Below, piece after piece: positions 1 to 8,345 of a stretch of DNA of 64,000 bases. Source of the stretch: Bacteroidota bacterium (GTDB lineage: Bacteria > Bacteroidota > Bacteroidia > UBA8524); assembly GCA_006226545.1 (NCBI GenBank), contig SBGR01000010.1:25634-89633 (forward strand). Direction: 5' to 3'. Position 1 is the first letter of the stretch. Each line of letters starts with the position of its first letter. A program made the translations under genes and the position numbers. The notes below the pieces were generated by a model that did no database searches, had not been told where the DNA came from, and saw only the letters and a list, made by a program, of their open reading frames with translations.

Positions 1-13
1 CAAGTAAGGGGAC

Positions 14-448
14 ATGTTCAACAACAAAGAATCAAAAGTGAAGAGCAAAGCAGCAGATATCAGCAGAGAAGAATTGAACCTGATAGGGGTAGGTACCACC
101 ATTACCGGTGATATCAATAGTGGGGGAGACTTGCGCATTGATGGAACCGTAAGAGGAAATGTAAACTCCAAAGCCCGTTTGGTATTAGGTCCGAATGGCA
201 AAATTGAAGGCGATATTCAAGCTCAGAACGCTGATGTTCAAGGCAGCGTAAAAGGTAAAGTGATGGTGAGCGAAATCTTATTCTTAAAAGCTACCGCGCT
301 TATCAATGGCGATATCATCACCAATAAGTTGGTGGTTGAAAATGGTGCTGAGTTCAACGGTAACTGCGTGATGAAATCAGGTAGCCGTATTCTTGACGAT
401 GTTGCCAATGGATCAGGGAAAGCCAAGGCCCAAACGGCCAACGTATGA
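14..448 (+). CDS. Bactofilin (polymer-forming cytoskeletal protein)
   Basis: 144-residue protein with the bactofilin (DUF583) beta-helix pattern. After a short polar N-terminus, residues about 23-115 hold regular short repeats such as GVGTTITGDINSGGDLRIDG, GNVNSKARLVLG and GKIEGDIQAQNADVQG. These are the rungs of a right-handed beta-helix that polymerises into nucleotide-free filaments, often membrane-linked and involved in cell shape. The Gly/Lys-rich tail is flexible. It lies directly upstream of the ATP synthase genes, an arrangement I know from other Bacteroidota, and its 3' end overlaps the next ORF. The start at 14 sits near the window edge, with a weak purine stretch (AAGGGGA) just upstream. 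Family assignment is firm; the specific cellular role is not known from sequence. Confidence 0.9.
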   Translation: MFNNKESKVKSKAADISREELNLIGVGTTITGDINSGGDLRIDGTVRGNVNSKARLVLGPNGKIEGDIQAQNADVQGSVKGKVMVSEILFLKATALINGDIITNKLVVENGAEFNGNCVMKSGSRILDDVANGSGKAKAQTANV

Positions 449-632
449 TTTTTTAAAGATGTGGGGAATGACGCTTCCCCTCATTCTCACTACTGCCTTA
501 TTAGGTTTATTGGGTCATTGGGTCGACCAATGGCTTGAATTTGATTTTCCATTGTTCACTTTGCTTGGTATTTTTGCCGGCCTGGTTGGAGCAGTTTATC
601 AGCTGTTGAAGACCTTGAACAAGAAGAAATAA
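408..632 (+). CDS. atpZ: AtpZ/AtpI-like ATP synthase accessory membrane protein
   Basis: 74-residue protein with two membrane segments (about residues 18-37 and 45-64), matching the short AtpZ/AtpI family encoded upstream of F0 subunit a and thought to help c-ring assembly or ion (Mg2+) handling. The motif WVDQWLEFDFPLFTLLGIFAG, with Asp and Phe-Pro between the helices, is typical. I place the start at the ATG at 408 (MDQGKPRPKRP). An ATG at 399 and a TTG at 393 are in frame, but all of them lie inside the end of the bactofilin gene, so translation is probably coupled to it. The gene ends one base before the next ORF. The role is inferred from family and position. Confidence 0.75.
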   Translation: MDQGKPRPKRPTYDFLKMWGMTLPLILTTALLGLLGHWVDQWLEFDFPLFTLLGIFAGLVGAVYQLLKTLNKKK

Positions 633-633
633 C

Positions 634-1017
634 ATGACTTTCGGCAAATTTTCCTTACGCCTAGCGGCTTTCTCGCTGCTGGTAGCAGTACTGATTCAAG
701 TGCTGTTGATGAAAACTACTTTATTGATTCCGGCCATTTGGGGAGCCTATGCTTTTTTTGTGGTGCTCACTTTGGTCTTATATTATATAAGTACGTTCTC
801 TTTAAAGATGTCTGTAAAAAATTCCATGAGCATCATTTTTGGGGCCATGGGATTTAGGCTTTTTGCTAGTCTCATTTACATTGTAGCCTATACCTTATAC
901 ACGGGTGAAAAAGACATTCCGTTCACCATTTCTTTCATGCTACTTTTTCTTTTGTTTCAGGTATTTGAAATTTACCACATAGTAGCTAACTTGCGCCCCG
1001 ATTCAAAAAAGTCATAA
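634..1017 (+). CDS. Small four-helix membrane protein of the ATP synthase operon
   Basis: 127 residues, strongly hydrophobic, with about four predicted membrane spans (roughly residues 8-28, 31-52, 66-88 and 96-115) and a charged C-terminus ending DSKKS. I do not recognise a named family with certainty. Its position between the AtpZ-like gene and atpB is where Bacteroidota usually encode an extra hypothetical protein of the operon, possibly the functional partner of AtpZ in an AtpI-like complex. It starts 1 nt after the preceding stop and ends 7 nt before atpB, so it is co-transcribed. Function is inferred from context only. Confidence 0.6.
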   Translation: MTFGKFSLRLAAFSLLVAVLIQVLLMKTTLLIPAIWGAYAFFVVLTLVLYYISTFSLKMSVKNSMSIIFGAMGFRLFASLIYIVAYTLYTGEKDIPFTISFMLLFLLFQVFEIYHIVANLRPDSKKS

Positions 1018-1024
1018 ATCGTTG

Positions 1025-2197
1025 ATGAAGCACGTAAATACAGGCGTTAGAGGATTTTGGAGTGTGAAATTTTTCGCCTTTTTGCTCTCTTTTCTGACGT
1101 TCACTTGGACTTTCGCAAGTGATCCGGGACATGATGCGCATGAAAATCATGGTACAACTGAGGTAGAAAATCACGTTGATAGCACGGCTGTTCATGGTGA
1201 AAATGCTCATGGTGAAGAAGGACATGGTGAAGAGGCTTTTACAGCTGCTTCAATGGCCGGTACCATTTTGCATCACATCAGCGACGCACACGAATGGCAT
1301 TTCTTTACTGTAGGTGGTACACATGTTACCTTGCCACTTCCGGTAATTCTTTATTCAGAACAATACGGTTTAGATATCTTCATGTCTAGCCAATTCCACC
1401 ATAACCACGGTGTTTATAAGCATTACAAGAATGATCATGAGCACATCCTTTTATTGGATGAGGAAGGTAATGTATTAGAAGGTGCAAGCGTAATGGATTT
1501 CTCTGTTACCAAAAACGTAGCTTCTATGTTAATTGCCTTTATCCTTATGGCTTGGATCTTCATTAGCATGGCGAATGCCTACAAGAAAAGACCAGGTCAA
1601 GCACCTAAAGGATTGCAGTCGTTCATGGAACCATTGGTATTGTTTGTACGCGATGAGATTGCTCGTCCGAATTTAGGACACAACTACGCGCGTTTCATGC
1701 CTTACTTGCTTACCTTATTCTTTTTTATCTGGATCAATAACATGCTTGGATTGCTTCCGGGAGCGGCTAACGTAACCGGTAACATTGCTGTTACAATGGT
1801 CTTGTCTTTAATCGCATTGGTTGTTACTAATATTAATGGTAATAAATCATACTGGGGTCACATTTTCTGGCCTCCGGGAATCCCAACTCCGGTTAAGTTT
1901 ATCTTGATTCCGGTTGAGGTAATTTCCATCTTCACCAAGCCATTTGCCTTGATGATTCGTTTGTTCGCTAACATCACAGCGGGTCACATCATCATCATGA
2001 GTATCTTGTGTTTGATTTTCTTGTTCTCTGACAATGGAAACAATGCAAGCGCAGGCTTCGGGGTATCTTTTGCTTCTGTACCATTCGCTATATTCCTTTA
2101 CACATTGGAGTTACTGGTAGCGGCTATTCAGGCCTTTATCTTTACCATGTTAACTGCTTTGTTTATCGGGCAAGCAATGCCAGAAGATCATCATTAA
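1025..2197 (+). CDS. atpB: ATP synthase F0 subunit a
   Basis: 390-residue proton-channel subunit. The C-terminal part (from about residue 160) has the subunit-a membrane helices, including the stator-arginine segment PFALMIRLFANITAGHI, whose Arg faces the c-ring Glu, and the terminal helix EL(L)VAAIQAFIFTMLTALFIG. Unlike the E. coli protein (about 270 residues) it has a long N-terminal extension: a signal-like hydrophobic segment (residues about 13-32) followed by a roughly 120-residue His/Glu-rich periplasmic region with about 18 histidines. Extended AtpB is common in Bacteroidota. The ATG at 1025 is preferred over a TTG one codon upstream. It belongs to the operon running from 408 to 6108. 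Confidence 0.95.
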   Translation: MKHVNTGVRGFWSVKFFAFLLSFLTFTWTFASDPGHDAHENHGTTEVENHVDSTAVHGENAHGEEGHGEEAFTAASMAGTILHHISDAHEWHFFTVGGTHVTLPLPVILYSEQYGLDIFMSSQFHHNHGVYKHYKNDHEHILLLDEEGNVLEGASVMDFSVTKNVASMLIAFILMAWIFISMANAYKKRPGQAPKGLQSFMEPLVLFVRDEIARPNLGHNYARFMPYLLTLFFFIWINNMLGLLPGAANVTGNIAVTMVLSLIALVVTNINGNKSYWGHIFWPPGIPTPVKFILIPVEVISIFTKPFALMIRLFANITAGHIIIMSILCLIFLFSDNGNNASAGFGVSFASVPFAIFLYTLELLVAAIQAFIFTMLTALFIGQAMPEDHH

Positions 2198-2205
2198 TCA
2201 AATAG

Positions 2206-2487
<282 letters not shown>

Positions 2488-2503
2488 TAAAGAAACCTTT
2501 ACG

Positions 2504-2543
2504 GGTTGCTTTTCCTCTAAAGGGAAAAGCAACCTGTATTTTG
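2504..2543 (+). terminator. Hairpin after atpE (attenuating terminator or mRNA stabiliser)
   Basis: A 12-bp perfect stem (GGTTGCTTTTCC at 2504-2515 with its complement at 2523-2534) and a 7-nt loop, followed by TGTATTTTG. The T-run is weak, so partial termination or protection of the 3' end of the upstream mRNA is likelier than a full stop. The genes downstream belong to the same enzyme complex and have no other obvious promoter. Confidence 0.6.
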
Positions 2544-2565
2544 TCCAAAGTGTAAAAGAAAAGAA

Positions 2566-3060
2566 ATGGAGTTATTAACCCCGGGTTTAGGTCTTTTCTT
2601 CTGGACATTAGTGGTTTTCGTAGTGATTTTGCTCATTCTGCGCAAGTTTGCGTGGGGGCCAATCATGAAAGCCATTCATGACCGCGAAGAATCGATCGAA
2701 AATGCGTTAAAAGCTGCTGAAACAGCCCGTGCCGAAATGGCTCAGCTGCAGAGCGGTATCGAGTCTGCCAAAAGAGAGGCAGCTGCGGAGAGAGATCGTA
2801 TCCTAAAAGAAGCAAACGAGATCAAAAACTCCATCCTTGATCAAGCTAAGAAAGACGCACAGTCTGAAGGAGCGAAAATCTTGGAAGGTGCCCGTGAGTC
2901 GATTAACAAAGAGAAAGCTGCTGCTATGGCTGAAGTAAAAGCACAGGTTGCCCTGTTGTCTTTGAGCATCGCTGAAAAAGTATTGGCTAAGAAATTTGAG
3001 AATCAGGCTGAACAAGAGGCTTTGGTGAACGATTACCTGGAAAAAATTTCCTTGAACTAA
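2566..3060 (+). CDS. atpF: ATP synthase F0 subunit b
   Basis: 164-residue peripheral-stalk subunit. There is one N-terminal membrane helix (about residues 5-26, GLGLFFWTLVVFVVILLILRKF) followed by a long charged alpha-helical coiled coil rich in Ala, Glu, Lys and Arg (about 35-125), and a short C-terminal part that binds delta. Length and layout match bacterial AtpF. It starts 31 nt after the atpE hairpin and ends 1 nt before atpH, so it is translationally close-coupled to the delta subunit with which it forms the stator. Confidence 0.95.
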   Translation: MELLTPGLGLFFWTLVVFVVILLILRKFAWGPIMKAIHDREESIENALKAAETARAEMAQLQSGIESAKREAAAERDRILKEANEIKNSILDQAKKDAQSEGAKILEGARESINKEKAAAMAEVKAQVALLSLSIAEKVLAKKFENQAEQEALVNDYLEKISLN

Positions 3061-3061
3061 T

Positions 3062-3598
3062 ATGTCAGAAATCAGAATAGCGTCAAGGTATGCCAGCTCT
3101 TTGCTCGGATTAGCAGAAGAACAAGGTAAGTTGGATGCGGTGCAAAACGACATGCAACAATTCAAAAGTGCTTGCGAAGGCAGCAGAGAATTGGTGAACA
3201 TGTTGAAGAGCCCTATCGTTACCCCTGCTTTGAAGAGACAGGTGTTGGATAAAACATTTGGTTCTTTTCAGGATCTGAGTAAACTGTTCTTGCAAACTGT
3301 GGTAAGAAAAGGCCGTGAGGCTTACCTTCCTATGATTGCTTCAGAATACCTGGCTCAATACAATGAAAAGAAAAACATTGCAAAGGCTGTGGTAACTACC
3401 GCTAATCCGATCAATGCGGATATGGTGGCTAAAATCAAGAAGGAGCTGGAAGTTAAAACAGGTAAAACCATTGAAATCGAAACCCAAGTGGATGCGTCCA
3501 TTATTGGCGGTTTGGTGGTTCGTATCAACGATAGCCTCTTCGACGCAAGCATTGCGAATTCATTGAAAAAAATCAAAAAAGAACTCGTTTTAAACTAA
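3062..3598 (+). CDS. atpH: ATP synthase F1 subunit delta (OSCP)
   Basis: 178-residue stator subunit linking alpha3beta3 to subunit b. The N-terminal six-helix domain begins with the usual [22 protein letters not shown]. The C-terminal part has the family signature with [23 protein letters not shown] at about residues 148-170. Length is normal. It is spaced 1 nt after atpF and 8 nt before atpA, consistent with a single transcript. Confidence 0.95.
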   Translation: MSEIRIASRYASSLLGLAEEQGKLDAVQNDMQQFKSACEGSRELVNMLKSPIVTPALKRQVLDKTFGSFQDLSKLFLQTVVRKGREAYLPMIASEYLAQYNEKKNIAKAVVTTANPINADMVAKIKKELEVKTGKTIEIETQVDASIIGGLVVRINDSLFDASIANSLKKIKKELVLN

Positions 3599-3606
3599 AA
3601 AAAAGT

Positions 3607-5184
3607 ATGGCGAACATTAGACCTGACGAGGTTTCAGCGATCATCCGCGAGCAGCTGGCCAACCTGAAGTCGGAAGCCGAACTAGAAGAAGTGGGTACAG
3701 TACTCCAAGTGGGTGACGGTATCGCTCGTATCTACGGATTGACGAAAGTACAATCTGGAGAATTGATTGAATTTGAAAACGGTACTGAAGGTATCGCCCT
3801 TAACTTGGAAGAAGACAATGTAGGTGCGGTATTGTTAGGTAAGTCTGAAGACATTAAAGAAGGTGATACCGTTAAACGTACTCGTCGTATTGCTTCCCTC
3901 AAAGTAGGTGAAGGTATGTTGGGTCGCGTTGTAAATACAATGGGTCAGCCTATCGACGGTGACGGCCCTATTAGCGGTGATTTATACGAAATGCCAATCG
4001 AAAGAAAGGCACCGGGTGTAATTTACCGTGAGCCGGTTAAAGAACCGTTGCAAACAGGTATCAAAGCGATTGACGCCATGATTCCAGTTGGTCGTGGTCA
4101 GCGTGAGTTGATCATTGGCGACCGTCAGACTGGTAAAACAGCTATCGCGATTGACACCATCATCAACCAAAAAGAATTTTACGATAAAGGACAACCCGTA
4201 TACTGTATCTACGTAGCCGTAGGCCAAAAAGGTTCTACTGTTGCTCAGGTGGTTAAATCCCTGAAAGATGCTGGTGCTATGGATTATACCGTTGTTGTTG
4301 CCGCTACGGCTGCCGACCCTGCTCCACAGCAGTTCTACGCTCCAATGGCCGGTGCTGCAATTGGTGAGTTCTTCCGTGATACCGGTCGCCCGGCTTTGAT
4401 TATCTACGACGATTTGTCTAAGCAGGCTGTGGCTTACCGTGAGGTATCCTTGTTGCTTCGTCGTCCACCAGGACGTGAGGCTTACCCGGGTGACGTATTC
4501 TACTTGCATAGCCGCTTGTTAGAACGTGCCGCTAAGGTTAACTCTTCTGACGCAATTGCTCAGCAGATGAACGATTTGCCGGAATCTATCCGTCCGTTGG
4601 TAAAAGGTGGTGGTTCATTAACCGCTCTTCCTATTATCGAGACCCAAGCCGGTGACGTATCTGCTTATATCCCAACCAACGTAATTTCCATTACCGATGG
4701 TCAGATCTTCCTCGAGTCTAACTTGTTTAACTCAGGTGTTCGTCCGGCCATTAACGTAGGTATCTCGGTATCACGTGTGGGTGGTAACGCTCAGATTAAA
4801 TCCATGAAGAAAGTAGCAGGTACCTTGAAGCTTGACCAAGCTCAGTACCGCGAGCTTGAGGCCTTTGCCAAATTCGGTTCTGACCTCGATGCAGCTACTA
4901 AATCTGTATTGGAAAAAGGTGCCCGTAACGTGGAAATCTTGAAGCAGGCCCAGTATTCACCTGCATCAGTAGAAAACCAGGTTGCTATCATTTACCTTGG
5001 AACAAAAGGTTTATTGAACAAAGTTCCGGTGAAAAAAGTGAAAGAATTCGAAAATGAATTCATCCAGTTCTTGCAAAGCAAACACAAAGATGTGTTGGCT
5101 CAGCTTGCAGCAGGTAAAATCGATGACAGCATCACTGCTACACTAGAGGAAGTGGCTAAAGACCTCACAGCAAAATACAACTAA
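3607..5184 (+). CDS. atpA: ATP synthase F1 subunit alpha
   Basis: 525-residue non-catalytic nucleotide-binding subunit. Visible marks are the N-terminal [13 protein letters not shown], the beta-barrel ending near residue 95, the P-loop GDRQTGKTA (about residues 171-179), and the alpha signature [14 protein letters not shown], with the Arg finger that completes the catalytic site in beta. The full family length is present. It is followed at 5191-5208 by a GC-rich hairpin and then by atpG. The beta and epsilon genes do not follow gamma here, so in this genome they must lie elsewhere, as is usual in Bacteroidota. Confidence 0.98.
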   Translation: MANIRPDEVSAIIREQLANLKSEAELEEVGTVLQVGDGIARIYGLTKVQSGELIEFENGTEGIALNLEEDNVGAVLLGKSEDIKEGDTVKRTRRIASLKVGEGMLGRVVNTMGQPIDGDGPISGDLYEMPIERKAPGVIYREPVKEPLQTGIKAIDAMIPVGRGQRELIIGDRQTGKTAIAIDTIINQKEFYDKGQPVYCIYVAVGQKGSTVAQVVKSLKDAGAMDYTVVVAATAADPAPQQFYAPMAGAAIGEFFRDTGRPALIIYDDLSKQAVAYREVSLLLRRPPGREAYPGDVFYLHSRLLERAAKVNSSDAIAQQMNDLPESIRPLVKGGGSLTALPIIETQAGDVSAYIPTNVISITDGQIFLESNLFNSGVRPAINVGISVSRVGGNAQIKSMKKVAGTLKLDQAQYRELEAFAKFGSDLDAATKSVLEKGARNVEILKQAQYSPASVENQVAIIYLGTKGLLNKVPVKKVKEFENEFIQFLQSKHKDVLAQLAAGKIDDSITATLEEVAKDLTAKYN

Positions 5185-5190
5185 ACATCA

Positions 5191-5208
5191 CGGGGCCTTA
5201 GGGCCCCG
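5191..5208 (+). other. GC-rich hairpin between atpA and atpG
   Basis: CGGGGCC (5191-5197), loop TTAG, then GGCCCCG (5202-5208): a 7-bp all-GC stem. It is not followed by a T-run (GATAATTG), so it is unlikely to terminate transcription. mRNA processing, 3' protection of the atpA segment or translational pacing are possible. Confidence 0.5.
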
Positions 5209-5226
5209 ATAATTGTTGAATAAAGA

Positions 5227-6108
5227 ATGTCAAACTTAAAGGAAACAAGATCCCGGATCACCACGGTTAGCTCTACCCAGCAAATCACCAAGGCCATGAA
5301 ATTGGTTTCGGCGACGAAGTTGCGTAAAGCGCAGATGGCTATCACGCAGATGCGTCCGTATGCTGAGAAGCTTCAAAGCATCCTGGGGAATCTTTCCGGA
5401 AGTATTGAAGATGCTTCTCTAGCGAAATATTTCGAAGAGAGAGAAGTAAACAAGGTATTGTTGGTTGTGATGACATCAGACCGCGGACTTTGTGGTGCCT
5501 TCAACTCGAACATTGTGAAACGAGTGAAACACCTTCTCAATACCAAATACGCTCATTTGCCAAAAGAGAATGTAACTCTTCTCTTCAACGGTAAAAAGGG
5601 CGGTGATTTACTCGCTAAATTAGGTTACCCTGCAATTATGGATAACCGTGAAATCTTCCAACACTTGGAAGCGGATAACGTGTTCGCTTTCGCTCAAAGT
5701 TTATTGGATCGTTTCACTGAAAGAGAGTTTGATCGTGTAGAATTGGTATACAACCAATTTAAAAATGCGGCTACTCAAATCATCACCAACGAGCAATTCC
5801 TTCCGGTAGATATTCAAGCTTACGCTACTGAAGATAGCAGCGCTAACAACGATTACATCTTCGAACCATCGAAAGTGGAAATCTTGGAAGAATTGGTGCC
5901 ACGTAGCTTGAAGACTCAGGTCTACAAAGCCCTGCTTGATTCATTTGCTTCTGAACACGGTGCCCGAATGGTAGCGATGGACAAGGCAACTGAAAATGCC
6001 GGCGACCTGATGAAAGCCCTCAGACTGGCTTATAACCAAGCACGTCAGGCGGCTATTACAACAGAACTTTCTGAAATCGTGGGCGGTGCAGCTGCCTTGA
6101 ACGGTTAA
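5227..6108 (+). CDS. atpG: ATP synthase F1 subunit gamma
   Basis: 293-residue rotor shaft. The N-terminal helix has the conserved ITTVSSTQQITKAMKLVSATKLRKAQ (about residues 12-37). The central Rossmann-like part has VMTSDRGLCGAFNSNI. The C-terminal helix ends with the family signature NAGDLMKALRLAYNQARQAAITTELSEIVGGAAAL. Length is normal. It is the last gene of the ATP synthase cluster, ending in a strong intrinsic terminator at 6133-6158; atpD and atpC are not adjacent. Confidence 0.97.
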   Translation: MSNLKETRSRITTVSSTQQITKAMKLVSATKLRKAQMAITQMRPYAEKLQSILGNLSGSIEDASLAKYFEEREVNKVLLVVMTSDRGLCGAFNSNIVKRVKHLLNTKYAHLPKENVTLLFNGKKGGDLLAKLGYPAIMDNREIFQHLEADNVFAFAQSLLDRFTEREFDRVELVYNQFKNAATQIITNEQFLPVDIQAYATEDSSANNDYIFEPSKVEILEELVPRSLKTQVYKALLDSFASEHGARMVAMDKATENAGDLMKALRLAYNQARQAAITTELSEIVGGAAALNG

Positions 6109-6132
6109 GAAATATATCTTTTGCCAAAATAG

Positions 6133-6158
6133 AAAACCCTCCATTAGGAGGGTTTTTT
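6133..6158. terminator. Bidirectional intrinsic terminator (atpG / DUF2202 gene)
   Basis: AAAACCCTCC (6133-6142), loop ATTA, GGAGGGTTTT and further Ts to 6158. It is a perfect 10-bp stem with T-rich tracts on both strands, placed between two convergent genes. Confidence 0.92.
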
Positions 6159-6184
6159 CATTTATAGAGATTTTGGTTTAAAGC

Positions 6185-6808
6185 TTATTTACCGCATTCT
6201 TCTTTTAAGCTATTGATGATGCTGTCAAATTTCTCCTGGGAGATATACTGTGGAGTATAGGTGCTTCCCTGGTTTTTAATTTGACTGTTGAAGGCGCGGA
6301 TATGGTTTCTAGAACCGCAGTTTAAATCAGTATAGACTTTCACTAAATCCGGATTGGTGGTTTTGGTAAGTAATCCGTCAATGTCATTGATGTCCATGTC
6401 TTCTATTGTAGCTCCTACTATTAGTGCATCCAATTCAGATAAGGCTGTTTTCTGAGCAAGGGTATAGTATAGGTCTTGCAATGTTGCGTTGCTAAATTTG
6501 CCTTCTTCTGCCAAAGCAGGATCAGCAATACCGTATTTATCCATTAAGGTTTTAATGCGCTCAAAATGGGTTTGTTCACTACCGCTAATATGTTCAAAAA
6601 TCATTAAGTCGTACTTAGACTTTGCCAGTAAATAAACATCACGAGCCAGTTTCTCTTCCTCTCTCAAAAATTTGAGATTGGCAATTTCTTCTGCGCTAAG
6701 TGTATAGACAGGAGCGGTAGGGGTTTCTGTTTTGCTGCAGCCGGTACATGAAATCATGCAAGTGCCCACTCCGAAAAACAGAACGCTTAAAATCAGTAGC
6801 TTTTTCAT
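6185..6808 (-). CDS. DUF2202 ferritin-like lipoprotein
   Basis: 207-residue exported protein. The N-terminus (MKKLLILSVLFFGVGTC, then several Cys) looks like a lipoprotein signal peptide. Residues about 45-200 form a DUF2202 domain of the ferritin-like superfamily, with the diagnostic LREEEKLARDVYLLAKSKY, EQTHFERIKTLMDKYGI and YTDLNCGSRNHIRAF segments, whose Glu and His residues line up in a four-helix bundle. The function of DUF2202 is not established; metal binding is suspected from the fold. I choose the ATG at 6808. An upstream in-frame ATG at 6835 would place nine polar residues before the signal peptide. It is monocistronic and shares its terminator with atpG. Confidence 0.8.
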   Translation of the reverse strand: MKKLLILSVLFFGVGTCMISCTGCSKTETPTAPVYTLSAEEIANLKFLREEEKLARDVYLLAKSKYDLMIFEHISGSEQTHFERIKTLMDKYGIADPALAEEGKFSNATLQDLYYTLAQKTALSELDALIVGATIEDMDINDIDGLLTKTTNPDLVKVYTDLNCGSRNHIRAFNSQIKNQGSTYTPQYISQEKFDSIINSLKEECGK

Positions 6809-6942
6809 AACAGTAGTATTTAGGTTGGTGTTCAATTCCTTCTGGAATCCACTACTAAGTTCTTTATAAACCAGCTGAGAATACGTGACTTAGGTTACAT
6901 GAGCTTGAGGTTTGTGCTTGGGGATTTAGAATTGAGGTTTGT

Positions 6943-6966
6943 AGAGGCGACGCATGCGTCGCCTCT
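6943..6966. repeat. 24-bp perfect palindrome, related to 8094-8106
   Basis: A perfect 24-nt inverted repeat centred on CGCATGCG, followed on the + strand by TTTTGAAGGTTA. No gene on the + strand ends here, and the gene at 7007 reads away with no T-run, so it does not look like that gene's terminator. A second element on the other side of the 7007-8041 gene (8094-8106) shares 13 consecutive bases, GGCGACGCATGCG, and also has GAAGGTTA downstream. This suggests a small dispersed palindromic element. Confidence 0.6.
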
Positions 6967-7006
6967 TTTGAAGGTTAGTCTAATGTAGTTTGTCTATGGC
7001 AAACAT

Positions 7007-8041
7007 TTAATCTCCTTTCCGCTCAGCTAAGACTCGTTTTGCTGCGGCAACAGCTACTTCATGGTGAGTGCCTGGATTTGAAACGATGTTTTTCAAAAAG
7101 GCTTCATCTTTATGCTTATAACGATGGAAGAACCGATTCTCCTTTTTCTGTTTCGCCCTTAGTTCTCTTTGAGTAGGAATGGAAGAACGCAAATAGGGAT
7201 AAACAAAGACCCTCTCTCTGGGCTTTTTGCTGAGCCGCGTAGCAAGCTTTTCGGTTTCCGCACTCAAGCTACTCAAGTAATAGCACCTTGTAGCCGTTTG
7301 TATACGCAAGAAACTAAGCTCAAAGATTCGTTTATCCACTTTGGGTTGTCGGCACACATCGACAAATTGCATTTCAGTAAAGGGAATAGCTCTTTTTTCT
7401 TGTTCGTGCAATAGATAAAGGGTCTTGGTCTTCCAGTCGATGTTCCATTCAGCGCGTTTATCGTTGAAGTAGTACGAAAGAATTAAAATGCCCGGAGGAA
7501 GTATGAATAGCAGAACTGCACCGGCAAACAGGAATACGAACCAAATGATATACGGATCCATGTTTTCGGAGTTAAAGAGAATAATTCCCAAGTGTGATGG
7601 GACAATGATGAGTAAACTGCTGAACAAACCCAGGAACCCATAATTCAGTTTGGGCGTAAAGACTTGAGTTTCGGGTGAGGGAGTAATCTTATGACCTTCC
7701 TGTTTCGACAGTTTTCCGGAGTAGAAATCGGCTACCAGTTGTTGCATTTGCCGATAGGAATCAACTTTGCCCGGATCTACTTCAAAATACCAATCGTTGG
7801 ATGTGTCTTGATTTCGGTAGAAAAAGCGAACTCTGTTATTTTCCTCCCTGGCTATCTCCAAATAATGCTCATCGCTATGGTAAATGGTGATGGCGGGATA
7901 TTCTTCTTCTGAATTTTCTGTGCGCTTCCATTCTGCTTCCCATGGGAATGTCTCAAATACTTCTAGGAATTGCTCTGATGTGATGAGAGCATCATTTCCT
8001 AAAGAAGGGTCATGTGTTACTTTATAGCGAAGGGGTTTCAC
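7007..8041 (-). CDS. Hypothetical protein with a central membrane hairpin
   Basis: 344 residues; family not recognised. The N-terminal about 125 residues are soluble and acidic and include a stretch rich in Trp/Tyr (EVDPGKVDSYRQMQQLVADFY). Two hydrophobic segments follow (about residues 133-155 and 163-190). A second soluble part resembles a small PH-like or DUF-type domain ending in a very basic region (RERVFVYPYLR... RELRAKQKKENRFF) with a final helix. The best start is GTG at 8041; no better ATG lies nearby. A weak -7-like TATCTTCA lies just upstream. The gene stands alone between two related palindromic repeats, and nothing in the context indicates function. Confidence 0.55.
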   Translation of the reverse strand: MKPLRYKVTHDPSLGNDALITSEQFLEVFETFPWEAEWKRTENSEEEYPAITIYHSDEHYLEIAREENNRVRFFYRNQDTSNDWYFEVDPGKVDSYRQMQQLVADFYSGKLSKQEGHKITPSPETQVFTPKLNYGFLGLFSSLLIIVPSHLGIILFNSENMDPYIIWFVFLFAGAVLLFILPPGILILSYYFNDKRAEWNIDWKTKTLYLLHEQEKRAIPFTEMQFVDVCRQPKVDKRIFELSFLRIQTATRCYYLSSLSAETEKLATRLSKKPRERVFVYPYLRSSIPTQRELRAKQKKENRFFHRYKHKDEAFLKNIVSNPGTHHEVAVAAAKRVLAERKGD

Positions 8042-8093
8042 TGCTGTGAAGATAGGAATTTGAGGAATGGGGTTGAGGATTTAGGTCATTAGC

Positions 8094-8112
8094 GGCGACG
8101 CATGCGGCGCCA
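8094..8112. repeat. Degenerate copy of the 6943 palindrome
   Basis: GGCGACGCATGCG at 8094-8106 is identical to 6946-6958. The right arm has decayed to GCGCCAC, so symmetry is partial. Both copies are followed within about 15 nt by GAAGGTTA. Confidence 0.5.
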
Positions 8113-8185
8113 CTACCGAAGGTTAAGCAATTTGGGTGTAGCCTTAGGTCAATACCTGACCTATTAAAGCTTGGTCTAAATGCCT

Positions 8186-8209
8186 TAACGTCTTGATGTC
8201 CTAACGTCA
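8186..8209. repeat. Short imperfect 8-bp tandem repeat
   Basis: Three consecutive units, TAACGTCT, TGATGTCC and TAACGTCA, lie in the non-coding stretch upstream of the arginine leader. No function is evident. The gap 8042-8245 holds otherwise only the palindrome copy. Confidence 0.4.
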
Positions 8210-8245
8210 ACAATTCCAATTCTCATGTCACTACATCTATTTTAT

Positions 8246-8275
8246 TTTGAAAACTTTCATTTTCAATTACATTTG
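8246..8275 (+). promoter_or_regulatory. Promoter of the arginine operon leader
   Basis: TTTG at 8246-8249, an 18-nt spacer, then TACATTTG at 8268-8275: a full match to the Bacteroidota -33/-7 consensus (TTTG ... TAnnTTTG). Transcription should begin around 8281, only a few nt before the leader-peptide ATG at 8286. Confidence 0.75.
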
Positions 8276-8285
8276 CAACCACAAA

Positions 8286-8345
8286 ATGAAACAAGTACTA
8301 CTGAACTATAGATCACTTAGACGCAGGCCATACGCGGCAGGCTAA
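8286..8345 (+). CDS. Arginine-rich leader peptide of the arg operon
   Basis: 19-codon ORF encoding MKQVLLNYRSLRRRPYAAG. Four of its codons are Arg: AGA at 8310, then AGA-CGC-AGG at 8319-8327, three in a row. It begins about 5 nt after the predicted transcription start and its stop codon lies inside the antiterminator segment. It is followed 32 nt later by an intrinsic terminator and then by eight arginine-biosynthesis genes. The combination is that of a classical leader-peptide attenuator sensing charged tRNA-Arg. The peptide itself probably has no function beyond its translation. Confidence 0.8.
   Translation: MKQVLLNYRSLRRRPYAAG

Noticed and set aside
3982..4509. Antisense ORF (175 codons) inside atpA.
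   Set aside because: Complement of highly conserved coding sequence; no recognisable protein features.
6943..6966. Terminator of the gene at 7007.
   Set aside because: On that gene's strand the palindrome is not followed by Ts, and a related copy lies upstream of the gene.
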